NCBI GenBank assembly: GCA_009741485.1
Contig: CM019237.1
Coordinates: 48,053,195 to 48,117,194, forward strand
Length of the DNA stretch: 64,000 nt
Direction: 5' to 3'
DNA from: Malurus cyaneus samueli
Taxonomy: Eukaryota; Chordata; Aves; Passeriformes; Maluridae
Positions 47,163 through 56,884 of the stretch are shown here, one piece after another. Position 1 is the stretch's first letter. Each line of letters begins with the position of its first letter. Under the pieces are notes generated by a model that ran no database searches, was not told where the DNA came from, and saw nothing but the letters and a program-made list of their open reading frames with translations. A program made the translations under genes and the position numbers.

Positions 47163-50100
47163 GTAAGTGGGGGGAGGTTAAAACTTTTGTTAATAGTATC
47201 GGTAACGTGAAGATATTGTCCATGGTTCATTTTTCAGGAGGGAAACTAATTTGCCTTTTATTAATTATGTTGTTAGTGGCCACAGATGGTTTCATTCTTT
47301 ATCAGAGTAATAGTCTAGGGGAACAGGTTTTTGAAGGAAAAGGACAGGATTGTCTGCTCATGTAGCTATTAATACAAGTATCTTTGCAATTACTTTGCTT
47401 GAGAAGATCTCTACTTGCATATATTGGGCAAATTAATCTGCTGCACTGTATTTCTGAAACATGTTAGGGCTGAAGGTTTAGAATAAATAAAGCCCGTGTT
47501 TATTCAGGCCCACATTTCGAAAGCTCATTTCAGATGTTGCCGACATCACATAATTTTAAGAGTTTTAATTTGTAGAAGTTGCCCTTTTGTGCCTGTAATA
47601 CATCAGCGGTGTCAAAGACGACATGACACTCATTACTGGTCTTTTCAAGTTTGCTCTTTTTCTTAGGAAGCTGGTATTTTTATTTGGTGTTGGAATTCTA
47701 GTTTCACAGTTGTCCTTCAGGTATTCTGTCTAGATTTTACCATTCTGGATCTTTCTCCATTGAAACTCCCCACAGCTCATGCCAATTTATGCTGCTGAAG
47801 CAAGTTCAGTATTATTAATTTGATAATATAGGATTGTTTCTAATTAGACATTTGGAAAAAAATATTCAGGCAGAATATAATTGCTCGTATTGGATTTGGA
47901 GCATCGTGTTAAGCAATTTTTTGCTTGCAAAACAGGTATGCTCACTAACAATATATTTTTCATTGGAAATAAAAGTCATGAGATGCTACTGAGAAACACT
48001 ATAAAAACAGCTTGAAGACTGTTTTTTAACTTTTTACATGTTTTTAGAATTTTCTGAATTGAACAACTTTAAAAGGGTGAGAAATATTCTTAAAATTCAT
48101 CTGAAAAGTAAACTTTTCAGATAGGCATGCAATACTGGCTGCTGTTCAAACTGGCAAACTGTTTTTAGTTCTGAATATATTGTTGCCTCTTACTCAGCAT
48201 AATAAAGAAAAGAACATAATGTACAGACTTTGCTTTGTGCCTTCTCCCTCTTTTACTAGGAAGTTTCTCACGTCTCATATTCTTCCTAGTTTTCCCATTT
48301 ATAAAGTTGTGCTGTGAAAAAACAACAGATGCCAGGAAAACACAGTAAGGAATGACAGATGTGCAAACAAGTGGTTAAGCAGCACACCATAAGCTGCTCT
48401 CACAACTGTCTTCCATAGGTATTTGGGAAAGAGATTTGCATCTTAGATTAATGTTGCTGAAATGGTAGTCCAGAGTTCGGGCCTAAATAATTTGTGTCTA
48501 AATAATTTTTTCTGGGTCATCATCTTTGTTTTCCAAGCAAAGATGGGGCACAGAAGTGAGGGATGGAGATGAGGTGTGCTTGCCTTCACTTGATTTCAGA
48601 AATAGTTTCTGTATTGGCAACAGTCTCAAGAAATTGCAATGAACAGATCAGAGGCAATCAAGTGCACAAATCAAACGAATGTTGCCTGTGCTCTTGTAGG
48701 CATCTGAGTTACACACTGGCAATGGGAATATTTCTGAGTTTTGCTGACTTGGATGCTGCTTTGGAAAACAACAAATGCAAAGATTTATTGCTCTCTCCAT
48801 CTGTAGGTACAGGCATGGCCTTTTCTAGGCTTGCCAAGAAATTCCAGTAGAGCAGAGCATAAAGGAAATGTACATTAAAACACTGCCCGGCTCATCTGCA
48901 CATCTGTGGGTTCAGAGCTGCCAGAATAAGCAGCTATTTCTTCTCGTAGCCATGAGGATGCAAACCCAGATTTTGAGTAAAATCGTAGAGGCCCCTGCTG
49001 TGATAAGACTGTGCATTTGCTGAGGCTGCAGTTCACTCTTAGGCTGAAAAGAGCCCGGCCACACCAGGAAAATAAAACTCAATTGACATTTTCCTGCTGG
49101 GACCATTTGCTATCCCTTAGGGCTGCTGAACTCCAGAGCTATTTCTCTCTGATGCTGTAACAGCCATCTGTTAATAGCATGTTTAGCACATTGCACTGGG
49201 AACAAGAGGGTGACAGGGTGGTAGTTGAACTATATATATGAGGAACACAGCAGAATCATGTGCTTCCTGCTCTCCAGAGCCTGATAACAAAACAAAACAA
49301 AAATGCCATTGAGAGCTGTTGTTGCATGGAACAAAGCATAATAAAAGCTCTTCAAAGAGCCATCTGGACTGTGCTAAGGATGCTGCTCCATGCTAAAAGC
49401 ATGTCTTTTGGCAAGCCTCTCTTGTGATCAATGTCTAGGGTTCTTTGATTTATTCCAGCAGTCTCAGGCTGGAGAGCTGCACAAGCTGAAGATGACTCTT
49501 GGAGGTTATCTTGATGATAATCCTTGGAGGTTTGATTGCAGACAATTCTGATAGGCTCAGGCCTGGTGTGAGAGGAAAGAGAATGTTCTTAATGCCTTTT
49601 CACAGGTTTAATTTTGCATTTTTTTTTTTTTTGGAGGAGAAGCTTTAACATATCCACACATCCTTTTTTTTTTCTGTCCTCACAACTGGTTTTAGAAGTG
49701 AGGTATGGGCTTGAGGAGACTTTGTGTGACAGACTACCTCTACGCAGCACAGCACTGCACAGACTGCAGTGAAGAAGAGGTTTTGCCTCTATTTTTAAAG
49801 GTCAGCAGAAAGACCAATAGCAACAGAGAATAAATCATCCTATGGCTGTTTTTCCCTCAGTGATGAAATCCAGTTACTCTATAATCTATGTCTGCAGAAA
49901 AGTGACATTTTAAATATTATTGTTCTCTTGCTGTCTTGAAATCAATTGCCATAAGCATTTGTTGACAGTGCCTACTCCCTGCAGCAGAAATAAAATACTA
50001 AACGATGTTCAAAGTCATTGCCCTTTTACCTTGGGCTAACCCAACCATCCCCTGTGTTTGCTGCCAAGCTTTCAATGCCGTGGCTCCAGTCCTCAGTGCT

Positions 50101-50207
50101 GCAGAGTTATCTCTCTCACTCGTACATTCTTGTGCCTCCTCACCATGGGCAGCGCAGGCAAAGCCAAAGGAGCTGAGTGGCTGTGATATCCTCACTCCTA
50201 CAAACAG

Positions 50208-50269
50208 ATTTGTCAGAGTTACTGGCAGGGGAGGAAGGCCGTAGGAAAGGTTGTTCTGGACTTTTCAAG
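50208..50269 (+). other. Candidate 62-nt exon (splice signals only)
   Basis: A moderate acceptor (ATCCTCACTCCTACAAACAG) and donor (AAG then GTAAGC at 50270) flank 62 nt. One frame reads ICQSYWQGRKAVGKVVLDFS and another LSELLAGEEGRRKGCSGLFK; the third has a stop. I recognise no product. It lies 609 bp upstream of the candidate at 50879-50908. Confidence 0.15.
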
Positions 50270-50878
50270 GTAAGCTAGAGTCAGGGAAAATAAATCTCAG
50301 GATCAAGAAGATTTGAGAAAATATCTGTGCCTTTGAACAGCTTGTCTGTGGGGCAGCAGATGATCTTGGTGGGAATGTTTTGCATTAGGTCTCCTGGATG
50401 TGAAGAGCCAAGAGTTAAATGTATATAGTCCCAGTAGCCAAGTGTGAGAAAAAGATCACACAGTTTGCCTCTGCTGTCCATTTCTCAAGTTTGTGACACT
50501 GAAGGAAATAAAAATGATTTCTCTCTTCTGGTCTCTTTTTAAGTAAGTGAAGCGGATCTACAAATCATGTAATTACTGGCTTTTTTTTTCTCCAGACTGT
50601 TTTTCTTAAAGAGAGACATTATCCTTGCAGCTTTGAAAGCCAAATATTAGTTATGAAATGAATACAACAAATTAAAATCATTATTAACATGAGAATTAAT
50701 GAACCTAGAGCCCTTATTACATCTGTCAGGCATCCAGAAACCCAAAGGGTATTTGCACTGATACAAGCCAGTGACCTGAAAAGATTAAGCATTGCCAGCT
50801 AATTATGATGTTCTTATAGCAGGGATCCTTTGCATTAATATTGAGACTTTCATTTTTTTTTCTCTTTTTTTACCACAG

Positions 50879-50908
50879 AGCTCTTGTGGACCATCAGAAC
50901 TCCAATGT
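50879..50908 (+). other. Candidate 30-nt microexon (splice signals only)
   Basis: A very long pyrimidine tract (CATTTTTTTTTCTCTTTTTT), then TACCACAG, forms a textbook acceptor with a plausible branch region (GCATTAATATTGAG) just upstream. A consensus donor GTGAGT follows at 50909. The segment is 30 nt, a multiple of three, and open in all frames; one reads ALVDHQNSNV. Microexons of 3-30 nt with strong upstream pyrimidine tracts are typical of neuronal genes (established). The host gene, if any, is not visible here. Confidence 0.22.
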
Positions 50909-51812
50909 GTGAGTGTATAGCTACTGCCTTTTCTATTCACTGGAGAGCACATCCCTGTGCCAATGATAGTAATTGCATGTATGGGAAAGAAACCTTACGA
51001 GAGCACTTAAATGTATTTGTAACTATTTCTAACTGCTGGAAGTGAAGAGAAGGAGCCAGAAACATGTGAGGAGGCAGCTGCTGTTGGCAGCCAGTCCCGT
51101 GTGCTCTGTGGGACACAGTCTGACAACCTCTGTGCTGGAGGAGGAGGCTGGGTCGCAGTGGCAGCCTGTGTTGAAAAAAAATTGTCAACAGAGCTTTGCC
51201 CACTGAAATGATACCAGAGAAAAATAATGAAAAGCTTTATGACAGATTTTTAGTGTTACTCAGTTGTGTACCTTCAGGTGTCTTGAAGCTTTGCTCCATT
51301 CCATTTCTTTCATCACAATGAAATGATGTTTTCTAAGCTGACTGCAATGAATCCTCTCTGGGACAGCTGATGAATCCAGTAATTAAAAGAACTGCTGTGT
51401 TGCAACAGACCAAGCAAAGATTTCTCTGTTATGGAATCCTCTCTCCAGTATTGCCCTATGATGGAAGGAAAGAATATGAGAAACAGGACACATGGGAGGT
51501 GTGGCCTCCTGCCACACCCTCCATTCTTGCAGAGAAAGGAAGCTTGGGAGCTCAAATCATCAGCTGTTAAAATCCACCAGAAACATGTATTTGGTTTGAG
51601 TTCCACTCCGCTGCTGGCAGCAGCAATTGCCTCCGTTGTCATTCAATTATACTGGAAAATGTCAATTTTGATTAAATCTCTTGTTGCATTCCGCAAAGCT
51701 TTGCCCTAATACCAGAACATTTATATAAGTTGCTGTGACGTTGCTGCTCCACTCTGAATGTCACAGCTCTCTCTTCCTAGTCTGACGTGCTCTGTGGCCC
51801 GGCACATCCCCG

Positions 51813-52415
51813 TGGTGCTGTTTCAGCTGGGGTAGAATCACCTTTCCTCACAGTGGCTGGTGTGGGGCTGTGTTTTGGATTTGTGCTGAACACAGGGTTG
51901 ATGATATAAAGATGTTTTTGTTATTGCTGAGCAGGGCTTACACAGAGCCAAGGCCATTTTTTGGTTTCCTACTGCCATGTTGATGAGGAAACTGAGGGTG
52001 CAGGGGAGGTTGGGAGGAGACACAGCCAGGACAGGTGACCCCAAGTGACCAAAGGGATATTCCAGACTATGTGGCATCCTGCTCAGTACATAAACTGTGG
52101 GGAAGGAGGAAGCAGGGGATATTTGGAGTGATGGTGTTTGTCTTCCCGAGTCACCACCTTTTGTCATGGGGTCTGCTCTCCTGGAGACAGATGAACAACT
52201 GCCTGTCCGTGGGAAGCAGTGAATTAATTCATTGCTTTGCTTTGCCTGTGTGCATGGCTTTTTTTTTCTCCCTTTTAATTTGTTCTTATCTCAACTTAAA
52301 AGTCTTATTTTAATTCCCTCCCCATTCCACTGGGCTGAGGGGGGAGAGGGAGTTTGAACAGGCTCCTGCCTGATGCTTCATTTCCTTTATTTTAAGCTAG
52401 GCTTAAACCACAACA
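51813..52415 (+). mobile_element. Avian ERVL-type solo LTR, plus orientation
   Basis: About 600 bp matching the pattern of the abundant bird ERVL LTRs: U3 begins TGGTGCTGTTTCAGCTGGGG and includes TTTTGGATTTGTGCTGAACA and TTGTTATTGCTGAGCAGGGC. The block CCAAAGGGATATTCCAGACT precedes a TATA-like TACATAAACTG (about 52087). Then come GGAGTGATGGTGTTTGTCTT and GGGAAGCAGTGAATTAATTC, a degenerate polyadenylation region (TTTTAATTTG), and the end GGCTTAAACCACAACA. No internal viral sequence adjoins either side, so it is a solo LTR. A 5 bp target duplication is not clear, so the exact ends may be off by a few bases. Confidence 0.88.
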
Positions 52416-52438
52416 CACTTTCTGCAAGGCATGCAGGA

Positions 52439-52462
52439 CTAGTCACACATCCCTGTGACTAG
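52439..52462. repeat. Perfect 9-bp inverted repeat, 6-nt spacer
   Basis: CTAGTCACA, spacer CATCCC, TGTGACTAG, starting 24 bp after the end of the ERVL LTR. The arms contain GTCACA/TGTGAC. No transposon terminus is implied. Confidence 0.85.
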
Positions 52463-52561
52463 AACCAGGAAATCCTGTCAGTACTTCTTTTACATCTACC
52501 TTAGGTCAAAACTTACAGGAGAACTTTGAACCAAATAGGCTGTCCAACTTTTTTTAGCAGG

Positions 52562-52584
52562 AACTTCTCTGAAACAGAGAAGTT
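52562..52584. repeat. Perfect 10-bp hairpin, AAA loop
   Basis: AACTTCTCTG, loop AAA, CAGAGAAGTT. The stem can extend by a G-T wobble and a G-C pair (52561/52585 and 52560/52586), giving 12 pairs. CTCTCTGAAA follows shortly, repeating part of the left arm. Confidence 0.85.
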
Positions 52585-55364
52585 TCACCTCTCTGAAAAG
52601 GTGGATGTGTAAGAACACCTGCATCACAGCTCCTGTAGCTCTCCCTCTGCTGAATGGCAAAGGCAAACAGCAAAGTCAGGAATAAAAGCCAATTCCCTAC
52701 TCCAGATTCAGGAGGAATTCAGTGAAGATGACACAGACACACTTAAGAAGAAGGTGATCTTATGTATGTCTGGGGGTCCATATAACCAGTGCAAAGCTAA
52801 AATGAAATTAATTACACTCAGCTTTCTTCAAACTAACACTTTTACTTTGGCATGAGTAAAACAACATTCACATAGGACTACATTCCTCTGATTTGTTCTG
52901 ATTCATCCATACTCAATCACCCTGGAGCATGTTTTGTGAAGGTGTCATTGGTGTATGGAATGTGTATTTCACGGGTGCAGTCACTCTGCAGTGGGTCCCA
53001 TGGCCCTAAGGCTTCAGGGAGCAATGCAAAAGGTCAGAAGAATTGAGAAACCTTTAAAGAATCTTTAAAGAAGACCTTTAAAGAAATGGCTCAGGAGTAG
53101 ATTAGAAATGGCAGTGGCCCAGCTGATGAAGCAGTAGCTGGGCCAAATTACAGAAATGTGAAAACAGTTTTAAATAGTGGAGGGAAGACAGACTGGAATT
53201 TTCAATGTTCCTTGTATGTCCCTTCTAGTCCTGGGCTTTGTTGAACATGCATGTGGCCTATTATGTGGGCCCCTTTTGGAAATTCCTGGAAGGTTTTAGC
53301 TATCTATGCAAGAAGTACTCAGCTAAACTCTATCTTGAAAATGTCTGGGGAAGAAGGGTAGTGCAGTGAGAATGAAAATTCTTGCCATGAGGTTTCCTAG
53401 AAGCTCTACAAGGCGGAGCTGGGAGGGGATGAAGCACTAACCAAGTAGAAAAAGATTATAGATCAATTGTCAGACTGGCAAAGAAATCTTTCCTTCTTTG
53501 GACAGATTGTTTGCTGAGGATCATTAAACATTTAGGATGAGGTTTTTTTTTTCTTTTTCTTCCCTTGATTTTTTTTTTCTTGCAAGTCCTTTCAGACCTA
53601 GTGATATTAATATGAAACACCATTATGACAAAATGATATCCCATTTGTTTTTTGAAGCCAGTCTTTCAGTTCTGATTAGAGAGAAGAGGTGTTGGAATTT
53701 AATATATTCAGTAGCTCTGAGAGCAGACTGCTCTGCAGAGGCATTTCAAGGTCTCAGTAAACAAACAGAAATGTAAACAGTGCTCCTACCATTTAAACTT
53801 TAAGCTAGCCTTATATTTCCAGTCAAGGATGTCCTTAGGCTTAGCAGAGGAAGGAAAAAGAAAGAGGATCCATCTCTTATCCAGTGAAATGTCTCTAAAT
53901 CTTGGCGCTAGGCTCAGTGTGATAAGGGCATTTATGTGCCCATTTTCTACTTCAGGTGTTTGCCAAATGGTCAAAATAGAACCATCATTTCCACCACCCA
54001 CCTCATGATGAGTTCTGTATTCAGTGTCAGTAGTGATTTAGTTATTTTTGGTTGTGAATGTCATTTTTTCTTATGCAATTGCTACAGCAATACAATCCCT
54101 AGAAGGTACAAGCTTGAAATGGGGATTATTTCCACCATTACAAAGTATGATCATACCGAAGTGGATATTTCTGTATCTCCATAAGAAAAGTGATAGCATT
54201 TTGCTGATTTGGAGAAGAGTTTATGTCATAAGAACATGGGAATCTGACCCAAGTGGGTGAGGGCAATGAAAGAGGTGTTGGGTGACACAGGAAAAATGAG
54301 AGGATGGACAGGAGTATGGAAAAATGGGAAAATGTAAAAGCACTGCTGTCATGAATGTGAAGAGGAGCTTTTATGGAAGTCAATGAATCACAGACCTCAA
54401 GGTGCAGGAGCAAGATGAAGAGCTGGTTGGAAAATTGGCTTTTTAGTCATATATTTTTTGGTAGAAAATGAACAAACCTCGAGTAAAGATCATTGTCTGA
54501 GACCTTACCTGAAAAAAAAATGAACCACCTACCACATTTAAACAAATGCTGGCTGTCACTCTTGACAAACAATAAATGAAAACGAAACCAACATCTGCCC
54601 CCCACCTCTACATTTGATGAGAAATGAACTCTTCCACAGAAATGCCCGTGCTAATAGAAAAAGACAAAACAGGGAGACAGATCACAGTGAATTAAAAATT
54701 TCAGTTACTTTGGGTTTTCCTTTCTCCTATGCCTCCTTAGGCTGGACTAGTTGCTTCCTAATCTTTCCTAAGGGAAAGATTCTTTGAGCACAGTCTAGGC
54801 ATTAGCAAACAGCCCTAAGGATCTCCTCTGTGCTCCTGCACTGGGTGTGCAAAACTTTCACACTCTAACAGGAATTGTGCATCCCTTGGGAGTTCACAGA
54901 CCCTCTGACATGCACAGCACAGTCAAAGATGCCTCAGAGCTGAGCTGTACCTGAGCCTGACAAAGATACAGTTCCAGAATTTCCCAGCAATGATACTGGC
55001 ACCTAAGGAGCACATCTTCCCACTGGAAACCTTTCTCTTAAGCTGAGTGCTTTCTAGTGAAGCTCAAGCAGGAAATATTTTAAATATATGGGTGAGTTCC
55101 TACCCAGCTAACATCAAGAAACAGGACTTCTTTCCCAGTTCTCAACATTTTCTCACTACTGAAGTGAGATAACAACCTCCAGAGGTGATTTGCCACTTCT
55201 GTAAACAAGTTTTTAAGATAAGCAGGAAGAAAATCCTTTTGAGAAGCCTCGATATAGTTAGCACTACACATTTGCACAGCAAAAGCCTGCTAAAGTGAAT
55301 CCCACCTGTATTGATGGCTAAGTCCGCGTGTTGCACTCCTTGCATTTACTAAGTCCCTGCATTC

Positions 55365-55587
55365 TAAGCTCAAAATCAGAAAAATGCTCTTTACCCAGAG
55401 CATGGATGGGCACAGGGACAGGCTTCCCAGGGCAGTGGTCACAGCACCAAGCCTGACAGAGTTCAAGAAGCATTTGGACAATGCTTTCAGGCACATGGTG
55501 TGATTTTTGGGGTTGCCCTGTGCTGTTGGACTCAATGATCCTTATAGGTCCCTTCCAACTCCTTGTCTTCTGTGATGCTGTGATTGA
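55365..55587 (+). mobile_element. CR1 LINE 3' end, plus orientation
   Basis: The 3' part of CR1: a degraded start (AATGCTCTTTACCCAGAGCA), then GGACAGGCTTCCCAGGGCAG, GCATTTGGACAATGCTTTCA, GGACTCAATGATCCTTATAG, GTCCCTTCCAACTCC and a terminus GTGATGCTGTGATTG. It is only about 220 bp long, so it is a heavily truncated copy. It is in the same orientation as the 26 kb copy but diverges from it at many positions. Confidence 0.9.
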
Positions 55588-56755
55588 CACAGTTCCCAAC
55601 CTCCAGGAGCCCAGAGCATCCTTCCTCATCGCTGCAGAGAAGTTGTCATCGCTGCCCCTCTATGCTGAAGGGCTTTGCTCACCCATGCAGTCTGGATTTG
55701 CAAATGTTTGTGTTCCTCTGCTGTATTCCAGAATTAGAATGAATTCTGCTTTTTGTAAAGAAGGCAGGTTAATTGCTGGACTTGCTACACCCAACCAGTG
55801 CATGCCATATTCCTGCTGCTCCTCTGCTTCCAAGTGAGCCACCAGCCTGGAAGGGCCAGGTCTGAAATGCATCCTCACCAGCCATCATCTCCCTCAGAAC
55901 ACTGAAAATTACGCCCCATTGCCAACAGCAAAACAGGCTGCAGCTTTGAGGCAAGCCCCTGCCTGCATAGGAAGAACAACCAATTTCCTGCTATGTCAAT
56001 AGGAGGCAGAAACTTCTGTTGTCCAGGGAAAAGAAAAAAAAAAAAAAAAAAAGGGTATTTCTTAGCTGTGACTGGGTTATAAACATCCTGCAAGTGCCAC
56101 TGATGAGCTGGGCAGAGTGAAGGGGAAGAAACAGCCCCCCCAGTGCTCCCCTCTCTCCCAACACATCTGTGTCCAGCAGGTGCACGAAGCAAGAGAAGGC
56201 ACTGGGCCCTAATTTTCCTCTCACAGCAACTTTGCAGGATGATGATGTTATTCTTGGTTGCAATATTAGTGGCTTGTGACCGAATAGTGCTCTGCAAGGA
56301 TTCCTATTTTTTTACCACTTCACAGCTCATGGGGTGATTTCAGAGTGTTCTCGTCCACAGCGGCTGAAGTCTCATTATATATTATATATATATTTAAGTG
56401 CAATTTCTGCCTTGGTTCCATTCTCACACAATATAGTCTACTCAGGACTGCATTGCCCCAATTCTGTTTTGTTGCATTTGCTGAGCAAAATCAGCAAAAA
56501 GGCCAGAATTGTTACTAGATTTGCAATAGCCCTTTGGAGTTCAAGATTCCTGTAAATTTAGCTTCACCCCTGCCATGCAAAATTGCTTGTTATCTCAGGC
56601 TGAGTAAGACTACAGGAGAATGAAGGGTGAAAAGAAACAACCAGGAGAGGTGTAAGGCAATAATGAGGGAAAAGGTGCCACAAACTGATTGGCACTTGGG
56701 ACTAATTAAGATTGAGGAAGAGACAGGCATACATGTTTATCTATGCATAAAATAC
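55588..56755. other. Unannotated noncoding DNA, poly(A) run inside
   Basis: No gene is recognised. Frames of 118 codons (plus, 55481-55837) and 140 codons (minus, 55875-56297) partly read through the CR1 end and the poly(A) run and are not credible proteins. A TATATA patch lies at 56376-56395. Confidence 0.5.
56034..56052. repeat. Poly(A) run, 19 nt
   Basis: Nineteen consecutive A after GGGAAAAG and before GGGTATTT. A processed pseudogene tail was considered, but the preceding sequence shows no gene-like body and no flanking duplication was seen. Confidence 0.9.
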
Positions 56756-56884
56756 AATCATAGACTCATAGAATTATTTGGGTTGAAGGGACATTAAAGA
56801 TCCCCCTGCCATGGGAAAGGGACACCTTCCACTAGACCAGGTTGCTCAGAGTTCCATCCAACCTGGCCTTTAACCCCTCCAGGC
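56756..56884 (-). mobile_element. CR1 LINE 3' end, minus orientation
   Basis: On the plus strand this reads as the complement of a CR1 3' end: AATCATAGACTCATAGAATT, GGGTTGAAGGGACATTAAAG, then ACTAGACCAGGTTGCTCAGA and CATCCAACCTGGCCTTTAAC. Only about 130 bp remain. It lies in the opposite orientation to the other two clear CR1 copies, so at least two separate insertions occurred within 1.4 kb. Confidence 0.92.

Larger units (their letters stand above)
43770..51812. other. Repeat-poor noncoding DNA with scattered exon candidates
   Basis: About 8 kb without recognised transposons or genes. Simple sequence includes T runs at 45450-45462 and 49619-49632. A near-duplicate of 'TGGAAATCAGAC' occurs twice at about 45553-45588. 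The part at 47500-47660 (containing TCAGCGGTGTCAAAGACGAC) reads like constrained noncoding DNA, an impression only. Three splice-flanked segments are listed separately. Confidence 0.5.
52416..55364. other. Unannotated noncoding DNA
   Basis: No gene is recognised. It starts with two perfect hairpins next to the LTR, then three near copies of CTTTAAAGAA at 53052, 53063 and 53076. A T-rich patch at 53541-53580 generates a lysine-rich minus-strand frame that is not a gene. Confidence 0.5.

Noticed and set aside
55875..56297. 140-codon minus-strand frame
   Set aside because: It reads through the poly(A) run as polyphenylalanine, so it is a composition artefact.
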